From Caenorhabditis elegans (Eukaryota > Nematoda > Chromadorea > Rhabditida > Rhabditidae), in contig NC_003281.10 in the NCBI RefSeq assembly GCF_000002985.6, positions 2,046,001 to 2,110,000 on the forward strand: DNA of 64,000 nucleotides, read 5' to 3'. A program made the translations under genes and the position numbers. Below the pieces are notes generated by a model that did not search any database, had not been told where the DNA came from, and was given only the letters and a program-made list of their open reading frames with translations. Positions 9,440-19,526 of the stretch are shown here, in pieces; positions within the stretch are counted from its first letter, which is position 1, and each line of letters starts with the position of its first letter.

Positions 9440-11670
9440 TCAAGACGCAATTGGCGAGATTCGACAGACCGCTCCTCGAAGACTAATTGTGGAAAGGGGA
9501 CCACTTCTGAAATAAAATTAATGTTTTTTTTTTTTCAATGTATTAGGCTGGTCAAAAAGTCTTTGCAAAGTTTTGAATTTTTTTTTGTAAGAAGTATTTA
9601 TTAAAAGCGAACAAGATTCAATGGGTAATATATTCTCCATTAGTGTCTATGACTTCTTGCCAACGCAACGGAAGTTGAGCGATTCCCTCCGCATAGAACT
9701 CCTGAGATTTAGAGGCAAAGAAGTCGTCCAACCACGTTTCGACGGCCTTTCGATCATGAAACTTCTGTCCGGCAAGGTGATTTTGGAGGGAGCGGAACAG
9801 ATGGTAGTCAGTAGGAGCCAAGTCCGGTGAATACGGTGGGTGAGGCAAAACTTCGATTCCGAGTGTCTGGAGCTTCTGGCGGGTCTTCAAAGCTGTATGA
9901 GGTCTTGCGTTGTCATGTAGCAGCAACAATTTTGATCCTCTAGGGCGATGTAATTGATGAGCATGGACTACCTTTTCCAATTGAATGCAGTATAGGTCAG
10001 CGTTGATGGTGGCGCCGTCTGGAAGCAGCTCTCGAAAAATGACACCCATACTGTCCCACCAAATTGAGAGAAGTACTTTTTTCTCGTGAAGTTCCCCTTT
10101 GAGGTCAGGTTCAGCGTGTTCCTCGACCGGGACCCACTGTTTCTTTCTGGTATGGTTTACATAAAGTACCCATTTCTCATCTCCAGTAGTGATATCCTTT
10201 ACCCAGTCTGTTGTTCGTTTCCTAGTGAGCAGCGAAAGAGAGAGGTCACAACGCAAATTTTTCTGAGAATCGGACAAATTGTGAGGAACGAGTTGACCGA
10301 ACTTTGGCACCCTTCCGGATTCGTGGAGATGGTTGATGATGGTTGTGTGGGGACGCTTGAGAGTCGCAGATATTTCTCGTGACATTGATCTTGGATCATC
10401 TTCCAGGGCTCTCGAAATATCCTCATCGATATCCAAACGCGGGCGACCGGATCTTGGTTTATCATCGAGGTCGTAGTTCTTTTTCTTGATCTTTTCAAAC
10501 CAAAACTTCATGGTATTGTAGGAAACAGAGTTATCGCCTAATACTGCACACATATTACGACGAGCTTCGTTGCAACTGTGGCTTTTCAAATGTATTAAGC
10601 ATGTACAGTACGTACTATACAAATAAAAAAACAGAATTGGAAAAAAATAAATTAACGCTGAGCAATGAAGAAACAAACAAATTTTGCAAAGACTTTTTGA
10701 CCAACCTAATAATTCCAAGATCATAAAAATTACTCTATATCAATAGCATAGGCGCCTGTCTGCTGATATTGGACCACTATGTAATTTGGAACTGTCTCGC
10801 TGTTTGGATCTCCGATATTGAAACCGTAGTTTTCCCTTCCGTCGTGAGTTTCATCTTCAAACTCAAAGTTTAGTGGTTCATTGTGATTGAGCGCACGTCC
10901 ATCAAGAAATATAAACTCTTTTCTTTGAAGAACTGATGCTGGAATATAAATGTGATAAAATATTTAAGCAACTTGACTGATTATCCAAACCTTTAACAAA
11001 TTCTCTCTCCGAATTCTGTGCTGGCCCAGTCAGGCTCACCCCATTATCCTCCTTGCACAATTCTCGAGCATCATCGTAGGATTTACCAGCACCATCAGGA
11101 AAGTAGCGAACTTCAAGGCAAACATGCAATACTCCGTTCTTAGTGGTTCTTGGAAACACAGTTGAATTTTTAGGGCACACACTGCGAGTTAACTCAAAGC
11201 GATAGTACAAGTCATCAGTGGAAAATTTCAAATTGTGGATGACGTCATTATTGAGCCATTCCAACTCCGTTGTGTTAAAAGCGAGAAAAGGACACTGATC
11301 CGATGTCTCGTTTCGCTGAAAAAGTAAGGTAAGGTTATGGTCAAAAAAAAACATTTTGTCACCTTAAAAGCTACAATGGATTCAGACGACTGCTCAAATC
11401 GTTCAATTGTAATATTTCCATATGAAAATCGTCGACATCCATCTCCTACTTTGTGCACAGCCTTTAAAAAAATTTAAAACATTAAAAAAAAATTAAAAAT
11501 CAATGCACCAAACAATTTACATCCCAATAACAAATCGTCATACAGTAATTCCACGAATCAATAATTTCGGTGTAATTACTATCGCCGAGTATTTGCCTGT
11601 ATATTTCTATTAGTTTAAGATCAGCATTAATAAGGACTGGGTAGTTGAAAGTCAGAAAAAGCAAGAGCAT
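9440..11670 (-). CDS. Secreted C-type lectin-like protein (CW domain + CTLD)
   Basis: Five exons fit in phase: 11670-11509, 11461-11363, 11315-10991, 10938-10734 and 9506-9440, giving 285 residues. It starts with a hydrophobic signal peptide (MLLLFLTFNYPVLINA). A CW/PAN-type Cys-rich domain follows (SWNYCMTICYWDVNCL, then GDGCRRFSYGNIT). The CTLD has TRSVCPKNSTVF, VCLEVRYFPDG, the typical nematode SLTGPAQNSEREFV and a final Cys in CRISPIAS. Members are extracellular and many are implicated in intestinal or immune functions; the ligand here is unknown. The last intron contains a complete mariner. Intron 1 is odd: 47 bp, donor GTGCAT (GTGAGT in the paralogue) and acceptor TTAAAG, so splicing efficiency is uncertain. 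No other lesion is seen. Confidence 0.75.
9543..10709 (-). mobile_element. mariner-family transposon (1,167 bp)
   Basis: Terminal inverted repeats read TTAGGCTGGTCAAAAAGTCT from 9543 and TTAGGTTGGTCAAAAAGTCT inward from 10709 on the other strand. TA dinucleotides at 9541-9542 and 10710-10711 are the expected target-site duplication. The transposase is on the minus strand, the same orientation as the host lectin gene. The element lies wholly inside that gene's last intron, starting 24 bases past the exon 4 donor. The length is shorter than typical mariners (about 1.3 kb), the deficit being at the transposase 5' end. Confidence 0.92.
9618..10709 (-). CDS. mariner transposase (DD34D), start codon unclear
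   Basis: The frame is open from the terminal repeat to the stop at 9618. Recognisable homology begins near CLIHLKSHSCNEARR (HTH region) and continues through DLDDKPRSGRPRL, TGDEKWVLYVN (first Asp), LLLHDNARPHT (second Asp) and PPYSPDLAPTDYHLF. The last Asp is separated from the second by 34 residues, the mariner signature. All three catalytic Asp are present and there is no internal stop. The weak point is the N-terminus: no in-frame ATG exists inside the element before 10553, which would remove the first helix-turn-helix. It is therefore probably 5'-truncated or dependent on a non-ATG or upstream start. Confidence 0.85.
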   Translation of the reverse strand, partial: LGWSKSLCKICLFLHCSALIYFFPILFFYLYSTYCTCLIHLKSHSCNEARRNMCAVLGDNSVSYNTMKFWFEKIKKKNYDLDDKPRSGRPRLDIDEDISRALEDDPRSMSREISATLKRPHTTIINHLHESGRVPKFGQLVPHNLSDSQKNLRCDLSLSLLTRKRTTDWVKDITTGDEKWVLYVNHTRKKQWVPVEEHAEPDLKGELHEKKVLLSIWWDSMGVIFRELLPDGATINADLYCIQLEKVVHAHQLHRPRGSKLLLLHDNARPHTALKTRQKLQTLGIEVLPHPPYSPDLAPTDYHLFRSLQNHLAGQKFHDRKAVETWLDDFFASKSQEFYAEGIAQLPLRWQEVIDTNGEYITH

Positions 11671-11807
11671 TTTTTTGATTTGTTCAACTAAAATTTACGT
11701 TTTTCAAGACGTAGCTCGTTTTTTATTAGCATGCGGTTGTATGACTGTGACGCTAATAAAAATATTATATTCTGGCTTCACTAAATATGCCCCTGAAAAA
11801 ATTAAGG

Positions 11808-11865
11808 GGGCTTAGGATTAGGCTTAAGCTTAGACTCAAGCTCAGGCTCAGGCTTACGCATAGAT
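11808..11865. repeat. Degenerate TTAGGC tract
   Basis: GGCTTAGGATTAGGCTTAAG followed by GGCTCAGGCTCAGGCTTA variants: a short decayed interstitial telomeric tract just upstream of the lectin gene. It is followed at 11866-12130 by A-rich, low-complexity sequence with several GATCTAAAAA words. Confidence 0.75.
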
Positions 11866-12129
11866 GGGAGGGGGAGAAAAAAAAAGAGAAAAGGAGAAAT
11901 TCCCAGAAATTTCAATTTTGAAAAAAAGAAAAAAAAAGACAAAACGACAAAAAAAAAGGAAAAATAGGAAATTCCGAGAACGGGTCAAAAATGCTATTAA
12001 AAAAGGGACATTTTTGTCTTTCTTTTTTTTGTCACACGTGGTCCCATTACGATCTAAAAATTTTTTTTTGATCTAAAAAAAAATTTGATCTAAAAAAAAT
12101 GCGGAAATTTTCCCATTACGTTTCTAGAT

Positions 12130-14090
12130 CAATTCCAACATTACAAGTTCCAGCACACTCGGGGGCGTTTTTGAATAATTTTTTTGCAAAGATTGACGCA
12201 ATTTTTTCAAAAAAAAAGTTTAAAAATTTTTTTGAAGCATGTGAATTATTGAAAACGACAATAGTATTGTAATAAACAAAATTTCAACACAATTCTCATT
12301 CTGGGCTCAATTATTGGGAGTTGGCTGGAAAAGTTTGATTTCGGGTTAAAAACTAGCGTATCGATTTTTTAAAATTAAACAAATATATATTTCGATACAA
12401 AATTGTTGAAAAAATAATTTGTAACATCATTTGAAATTTTTTTTCAAATTTTTTAAATTTTTTATTCAAAAAAGTTCAACTTTTTAATAATTTAATTGAA
12501 TTCTACATTTTTTCAAAACCTCTTAAATTATTTTGTGATATTCTTTTTTAAAAAACCGAAAATATTTTTGATTTTGAAAATTTTTTGATGTTCGATCGAA
12601 AACATTTTTATTAATTTTTAATTTTTATTTAAAAAAACACATGAAAATTACGAATTTTTTCTAAATTTTTAAAAATAATCTTTCGATTATCAAAATTTGA
12701 AACTATTTTAATTTTTCTATTTATTTTGGAAAAAACCTTGATTTTTAAAAAGTTAAGGGTAATTTTCTAAAATTTTGAGATATTATTTAATAATTTAAAA
12801 TATATTCCAATATTTAAAAAAATTTAGAAAAGACAGTAGATTTCTAATAAATTTTTTTACGAAAAATCGAAAATTCTCGATTTTTTTAAACTTTATTTTT
12901 ATAATTTGTCCCAAATTTTCTTATTAAAAAAATGTTTGAAAAAAATTGAAGTTTTCGGTCAAAATTCCTGTACGGAAAATGTTATAACCATTCGTTTATA
13001 TGTTACATACATCCCCTTAATTTTGAATATGGTTAGAAAAAGGAAGACACTATTGACTAAAAGGCTTAGGATAAAGCCGAAAGCTGAGATAAAGCTTGAA
13101 TACTTGTACGATATCATGGTTGTATTATGAACATAAATGCGAGTAACAGAAAAAGTAACAACGACTTAATAAAATTAATTTCCGGTAGACACATAAAATG
13201 TGTGTGGTTTATCAACACCTATGTATATAACATTAGAACACATGTTATTTGTGTTAGAGCACTTTGAAACTAGAAAAAAGTCGGTTTGAAACGATTTTAG
13301 AATATTTTTTTAATCAAATTAGAAATTTAATAATGTTTTATGAAAATTTTTTTAAGACTTTGAATTTTTCCCCCCGAAAAAAGGGCATGATGGCTCATAA
13401 TGGCTGAAAAAATTTGGAAAAAATAAAAAATTGTCCAAATTTGTTGAAAACGGGCAATTCATATATGGAGAATTCAGAAAATCTAGGTTTAACCCATCAA
13501 AAACTATTAAAAAGTGGCAAAAATGGGCAATTTATGGCAAAAAATTCACAATTTTGAAACTCCTCTAAAATGGTTTATTTTGTAGTTAGAGGACTCCAAA
13601 TTGATCTTGAAATACTTTACAAATGTCTTTTTTCAATTTTATGTGGTTTTGTAGATATTTAAAAAAAATATTTTTTTGCCCAAAAAAAAAGACATTAGAT
13701 GAATTTTACTTGCTTTTTCTGGAAAAATCACAATTTTTTTCGAAACAAATTAAATTTTTCAATGCCATTTCAAATATGATATATTAATTTTCACATAGTA
13801 ATTTCCTTTTTCTCAAAAAGTAGCCAAACAACAAATTTAGGCATTCCCCGAAAAGTGACTTGTTTATCTCAAAAATACCGTCATCACCACAATAATCGAC
13901 CTCGGCCCATTGAGAAAAGAGAAAGAGAAAGAGAAAAAAAGAGAGAGAAAGATAGAAAAAAGGAAAGAAAATAAAATGTTGACTTGTCAATTTAATTTGG
14001 ATATCTTTGTAATGAAATTGATAGGAAAAAAGATAGAGAAAGAAACAGACAAAACAGACAAAATAAAGCGAGCTAACGCTCGCCACTGAC
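12130..14090. other. AT-rich DNA without a convincing gene
   Basis: Mostly homopolymeric A/T. CTCAATTATTGGGAGTTG at 12307 repeats a phrase present at about 9267. A segment of more even composition at 13135-13280 contains ACACATAAAATGTGTGTG (a small palindrome) but no coding signature. A purine tract (GAGAAAGAGAAAGAGAAAAA and variants) covers about 13914-13970. Confidence 0.5.
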
Positions 14091-14093
14091 GCC

Positions 14094-14395
14094 AAGCCTA
14101 AGCCTAAGCCTAATTGTAAGCCTAAGCCTATGCTATTGGAGCGCGTAAATCTTAGCCAAGTCTGAACCTTGGTCAAGCATAGGCCTAGGCCTAATCCTAT
14201 TCTTAAGCCTAAGCTCAAGCCTAAACCAAGTCTGAAGTTTAGCCAAGGTTGAGCCTAAGCCTGAGCCTAAGCCTCAACCTCAGCCTAAGCCTAAGTCTCA
14301 GCCTAAGCCTAAGCCTAAACGAAGCCTAAGCCTAAGCCTAAGCTTAAACCTAATCCTAAGCCTAAACCTAATCCTAAGCCTTAGCCTAATCCATT
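14094..14395. repeat. Interstitial telomeric TTAGGC array (CCTAAG strand)
   Basis: About 300 bp of GCCTAA hexamers with interspersed variants (GTCTGAACCTTGG, TTGAGCC). This is the largest of the three interstitial telomeric blocks. Same orientation as the block at 636-930, opposite to the tract at 11808. Confidence 0.9.
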
Positions 14396-14672
14396 TTTGA
14401 AATTTCAAATTTTTTTCAGAATATTTTTAATTTTTAAAAATTCTCGGATTTTATGAATTCCTGGATTTTCTGCTTTTCGTTAATTTATTTTTTTGAATTT
14501 TCAAAATTTAAGGTAATATTTCTTTGATTTTTTTTAAAGAATATAAAACTTTTGTAAAAATTATCAAATTTGCTGAAATTCTGGAAAAATTAATCTACTG
14601 TTTTTTTGTACAAAACATGACTAAATATAATATTTATTAACAAATTAACAAAAATAAATAACAATTTTGATA

Positions 14673-14957
14673 TTAAATTTTGTCGATTTTCAAGTTGGCA
14701 TGCTGGCACATTTCCTCAAACCCACACTGCTCCTGGCAGCATTTCACTGCGACTTTTTGTAGAATTTCTGGAAAAACATGCTGCTATATTTCGCAAAGAA
14801 ATATCCTTATCGAGTTACCTGCATCACTTTCAGTTCCACAAATTACGCTTAGAATATCAAAAAGTTTCACAGAACAACGTTTGAGCTCCCGGCCATGAAT
14901 TTCCGGCGCAAAAACTGACAGTGTGAGGAGGCAGGCAAGAATTGGTAGGCTTTGCAT
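14673..14957 (-). CDS. Insulin-like peptide precursor (77 aa, two exons)
   Basis: Exon 1 is 14957-14819 (donor GCAG|GTAACT) and exon 2 is 14767-14673 (acceptor TTTTTCCAG), joined in phase 1. The signal peptide is MQSLPILACLLTLSVFA. The B-chain-like segment RCSVKLFDILSVICG has two Cys with 11 residues between them, exactly insulin's B-chain spacing. The A-chain-like segment is KCCQEQCGFEEMCQH, with the CC-x3-C core. The mature part has six cysteines, as in insulin. No dibasic C-peptide sites separate the chains, as in many nematode insulin-like peptides. Odd: only five residues separate the last two A-chain Cys, where eight is usual. An AATAAA (tttatt at 14633-14638) lies 35 bases past the stop. 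It would act as a secreted ligand of the DAF-2-type receptor; the ins number is not assigned. Confidence 0.75.
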
Positions 14958-15107
14958 TGTAAAAGTGATTTTGAAAATTTTGAAGTGTGGTATTTTATAT
15001 TTTAGTAGGGGCGGGGTTTAGGATCTGGTAGGCTACAACAGTTGCAAAAAAAAGTAGATTGACCTGATCAAGAAATTGGTATTTGGTTTTCAACTGGTGG
15101 CATTTTT

Positions 15108-15838
15108 GCTGGGGGATGGGCGGCAACGATTTTTTTTCCGGCAAAAATCGGCCGGCAATTTGCTGGAATTGAAAATTTCCGACAAATCGGCAAACCGGCA
15201 AATTGGCGATTTGCCGAATTTGAAGGAAAAAAAGGCAATTGCAGAGCATTATTGGCAAATTGTTTTTCGGCAAATTAGGCTGGAAATTTTACCGGAAGTG
15301 AAATTTCCGGGAAATCGGCAAATCGGCGAATTGCCGAAATTGAAATTTTCCGGCAAATCGGCAAACCGGCAAACCGGTACTTTGCCGGAATTAATTATTT
15401 TCGACAAATGGGAAATCCGGAAATTTGCTGGAATGGAAAATTTCCGGCAATTTCGGCAAACCGGCAATTCGCCCGAATTAAACATTTCAGAGAAATAGGC
15501 AAACCGGCAGTTTGCCGAAAATCATAATTTCCGGCAAATCGGCAAACCGGCATATTCCCGGAATTAAAAATAACCGAAAAATGGGCAAAAAGACATTTTG
15601 CCGAAAACCAAATTTTCCGGCAAATCGGCAAACCGGCAAACCGGTACTACTTTGCCGGAATTAATTATTTTCGACAAATGGGAAATCCGGAAATTTGCTG
15701 GAATGGAAAATTTCCGGCAATTCGGCAAACCGGCAATTTGCCCGAATTAAAAATTTCAGACAAATGGGCAAACCGGCAGTTTGCCGAAAATCAAAATTTC
15801 TGGCAAATGGGCAAACCGGCAATTTACCGCACCTACCC
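15108..15838. repeat. 35-bp-type satellite block 1 (TTTGCCGGAATT family)
   Basis: Dense tandem variants of TTTCCGGCAAATCGGCAAAC fill about 730 bp. The left edge reads GGGATGGGCGGCAACG and the right edge TACCGCACCTACCCTCTG, an imperfect inverse of the left edge. Three other blocks (20.98, 39.08 and 40.55 kb) share these edges. Overlapping open frames on both strands come from the repeat and are not genes. Confidence 0.85.
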
Positions 15839-15839
15839 T

Positions 15840-16224
15840 CTGTTTTGGATGTTTAAAAGTTGATAGGCAGAAAAAAAAACAATGGAGATAGCGGAAAACT
15901 TTTGCATATGTGAAAAAGTTTGTATATGTCAAACTACTGTTTTCAACGGAAAAACGCTAAGTTTACTTCTAGCATGTTTCTTGGCAATTTTTTCACCCCT
16001 TCACTGCCTGAAAATGTTTCTCAGAATTTAAAAAAAAAACATGGAAAATCAGCTGTCGAAAGAAAATTTCAAAAGAAATGGTCATTGGAGCTGATGAAAT
16101 TATTTTCTAGAAAACTTTGAAAACTTTGAAAATGGTTACAAATCAACTCAAAAAACAATATATAAATTTACTAGCGAGAAAGTATACTAAGGAGTTTATA
16201 ATTCAAACCAGTGCAGTAATTAAA
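15840..16224. other. Spacer between satellite and srz remnants
   Basis: About 385 bases of A/T-rich unique-looking sequence. No gene or repeat is recognised. Confidence 0.4.
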
Positions 16225-16859
16225 TGTTTATTCCGTGCTTTTCTCCACACTGTCTTTTTTCTGGTGTTATAGTAGTAGGCATACTTTTCGTGACTAGTTC
16301 CCCGTGTACTTGTACATACACAAATTGAATCGGATAAAAGACATGGGACTTCCGTATATTGTTAGTCACTTTTTGGAATTGTCAAAGTATCGTACGTTTT
16401 GATTATCTATATTACTTGTGTGGCGATTTATATTGATAATTGGTTTCCGCACGGTGTTGAAAATGTGATAACGTGAGTTTCGGGGGTGGAGTAGAGTCAA
16501 TTTTTTGCTTAAAATGACAGAAAATACACCGTAATGACCGAATATATGTAACTGTTAAAAGATGTTAAAAGATGTCCACTAAATCTTTTATGATTTTTTT
16601 TCAATTTTGTCCAACAAAACTTGGAAAAATCATGAACAAATTTTAGGCATAAACAAATAATTATTAGTTTTGCTAAGAATTTCTCTAGTTTTCCAGAACC
16701 ATATCTAGAATTTTCTGGATTTTTTTCAATTTTTTTTTAAATTTTAAATAATTTAAAAATGATTTTAAAAAATTCCTAAAAATTCAAGTTTTGGAAAAAA
16801 GTGAGCATCTGTTTAAAAAAAAAGAAGAATTTTTTATATTAAAAACATTTTTTTAAGTA

Positions 16860-17303
16860 GCACTAACGGTTGGGGCGATTTTGAACATAGGCCCAAAATA
16901 GTCTTAAATGGACGAATTTCAAAATGAAATTACTCAAAATTTTTTAATTTTTATTGCGGTTCAAAAGTTTCGAAAAAATTGCACCGATTTTAGCTGAAAT
17001 CTAGAATTTTGGCCGCTTTTTCGTGTCACATCTGTCCGAAGTGGACTTTTTTGAAATTGTCATCCTTTATTCCATATTTTGGTAGTTAAACTTTGTTAGT
17101 TAAACTACAAAAATATGCAATAAAGGTTGACAATTTCAAAAAAGTCAACTTCGGATAGATGTGACACGAAAAAGCGGCCAACATTCTAGATTTTAGCTAA
17201 CATCAGCGTAATTTTTTCAAAATTTTGAACCGCCACAACAAAAATTTTTTTTTTTTTGAGAAGTTGTTCGGTTACGTTCAAAATCGTCCGAACCGTTAGT
17301 CCT
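16860..17303. mobile_element. Foldback element with ~200-bp arms
   Basis: The left end CACTAACGGTTGGGGCGATT is inverted at the right end (AATCGTCCGAACCGTTAGTC). Complementarity continues across both arms (for example CGTGTCACATCTGTCCGAAG against CTTCGGATAGATGTGACACG) to a short centre near 17080-17108. It has no coding capacity and is typical of a long-TIR MITE. TTTAAG occurs just outside each end and may be a target duplication, but the boundaries are not sharp enough to be sure. Confidence 0.8.
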
Positions 17304-17929
17304 CCTTTAAGAACTTTTGAAAAATTTTCTTAACTTTTTGAAAAGCGATAAATTTTCGAAAATCTTTTTTTTTAGTTTCAGAAAATTTAACGAACTTGTC
17401 CAAAAATCTGCTATCAATCTCTAAAACAAAAAATTTACAGGAATTTTTTATTCTTATTCTTAAATTACTCCTATGTCTTGGCATGTGCAATTCTCCTTAT
17501 CATGGCTCAAGTCTATCACTGTCTAACATTTCTCCTCGCTGCTAAGACATTTCTGCAGTTTTATTTCCCCACAAAGTTTTCCTTTTCGCAGAGTTACATT
17601 TACAAGCATCTATTTTACATTTACCTGGTGTTCACCTTAAAAGAGTTGGCATTTCTAATTCTATACTCACTGTATGAGATAAACGACTTTGTCACAAAAA
17701 TGAATCCTTACATTTTATTTACATATGCGGTATGTGTTTTTTTTTTAATTTATAATATAGAATATTGAGCTATAATTTTTTTTCAAGCTGTTCCACCGTT
17801 TCTTCAATATACTTTTGTCAAACCTTTCATTACTTTTCTATATTCCTATAATATGCAGTTTACAACGAGCGGAACAACAGGGATATGCACAAAAATTAAT
17901 TTCTAATCAAATTTACCTTTTATTCTTTA

Positions 17930-19526
17930 TCTGCCAAGCAGCCTCTAATAAATGCCGAGTGTACAGACTCCGCCCCTTTTTCGCGTTTTTTCGCGTTTTT
18001 TTTGGCTTGCGAAAAAATGTCACACTACGTTTTCATTAATAACTCCAGAGCCGTTTGACTGAATTTTATAATATTTGACAGCTTACTAGAAATATTTTGC
18101 CCCACGGTGGAGCAAAAAACTGCACAAAGTTTGGAGCAAAACTGAGCTCAGGGCGGCTTTCCCCAGTTTGAAAAAAATTTTTGTTGTTCTTTTTACCCCC
18201 AAAAAACCATGTTTTAATTGAATTAAAATTCGGGTTTTGCTCGGTTTTGTTCCAAATTTATGTGCAAGATACTACTCAGAGAGGTGGATTTTTTGAAAAA
18301 AAGTTTGAGTTCATAAGTGCAAAAGGCAAAAAGTTGTGATAAAACAAAAGGCCAAAAAATGCCATTTTGCCAAAAAAAAATTTTTTTCCGAAAAAGTAGT
18401 TTTTCGTCTTTATCTCAAGTTCTACTTCATCTTTTTCGATACTTTTTTTTCTACCCCACGTAAAAAAGTGCGCTGAACACGATTTTCAACTCAGAATTAA
18501 GAAAAGTTTTATGAGTCGGCCGAGCAAGACGAATAAGTGCCACATTTTGCACACTTTTCTATTTTCGTGAATCTACTTTTTCAATCATAACTCGGTCAGT
18601 TTTCAAGTTTTCTTAGTTTTCTAAAAATTGACGTGTAGGTCTTATCAAGACGCATCGAGACATATAAAATGTGTAAAAAGTTCAGTGGGAAAATTTTTCA
18701 AGAAAAAAATAATTCAAACATTTAGTACTGGGGGGAGTGGTTTCCTGAGTCCCCTGAACATTTTATCCACTAAAGTTGTGCTGAATGTATTTTTAATTCA
18801 TAGTTTTTGATTTTATCCAATGGAAGATGAAGTTTCGTCGGGTTAGCAATGCTCTGCCAAGAGATATTATTTTTTTTTATTTTCAGGCCAAAAATTGTTT
18901 TTATCCTATACATCTGTCTGTTTACAAGATATAGCCCTCAACTGTACGTCTCCCTTTCGGGAATTCAATAATGAGTACAATGCTGTAATAAAATTTTCAA
19001 AAATTAGGTTTCCCGCTGGCTTATCAGTGATAAACGGTTTTCGAACCTCTTTCCCCAAATAGTCATAATTGAAGAAAGCGGAATCGAAAGACGACTCCCT
19101 CCAGAAATTTACCTTCCTTACTTTCAGTTTTGCCTCTCTCCCGCATGGCCGAGTAGTTAGTGCGTATGTCTGCGGAAATTTTGGTAGTGGGTTCAATTCT
19201 ACCAACTGACAAACTTTTTTGTTTTTTTTTTGAGTATTCGGGATTCGAATATTATATAGAAATACTCGATTTTATACAAAATATGGGTACGTCTCCCCCC
19301 ATATAAATCCTCCTCAAACTTCAATCAATCAAAACTCAGCTTTAACTGATTCATCGGGTGCATCTGTTTTTGGTCAAACCGAACTCAAAAATCAAGAAGA
19401 CTCCCATTGACCTACTGAAATTTTCACGAACCCTCTAACAGGTTCGAGGCGAAGCCGAGAACCTACGCTCGGCAGGGGTACTCGCCTTACACCCCCTACA
19501 ACTGGCGGGCCCGCAGGGCCCGCTAG
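17930..19526 (+). mobile_element. Helitron-like insertion (TC...CTAG), non-autonomous
   Basis: The srz copy at 24692-26347 reads TTCTTCATCAGAACTGTAAG across this splice donor. Here the matching sequence is split, TTCTTTA at 17923-17929 and TCAAAACTGTAAG from 19527. Removing 17930-19526 restores the alignment, including the GTAAG donor. The removed segment starts TCTGCCAAGC and ends in a GC-rich hairpin followed by CTAG (GCGGGCCC-GCA-GGGCCCGCTAG), inserted between A and T with no duplication. These are Helitron hallmarks. It encodes no Rep/helicase. It contains the tRNA-like segment at 19138-19204. One difference from the usual pattern is that the hairpin abuts CTAG instead of lying about 10 bases before it. 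Confidence 0.7.
19138..19204 (+). pseudogene. tRNA-like remnant (A and B box)
   Basis: ATGGCCGAGTAGTTAGTGCG resembles a Leu/Ser-type D-arm (A box) and GTGGGTTCAATTCTACC a T-arm (B box). The 5' CCCGC has no matching 3' acceptor strand and the anticodon region does not fold convincingly, so this is a tRNA pseudogene or the tRNA-derived head of a short element. It lies within the Helitron-like insertion. Confidence 0.45.

Noticed and set aside
13784..14218. 144-codon minus-strand frame
   Set aside because: Made of TTAGGC repeats, a purine tract and A/T sequence; low complexity throughout.
19138..19204. Functional tRNA gene
   Set aside because: A and B boxes are recognisable, but the acceptor stem does not pair and no sensible anticodon arm forms.
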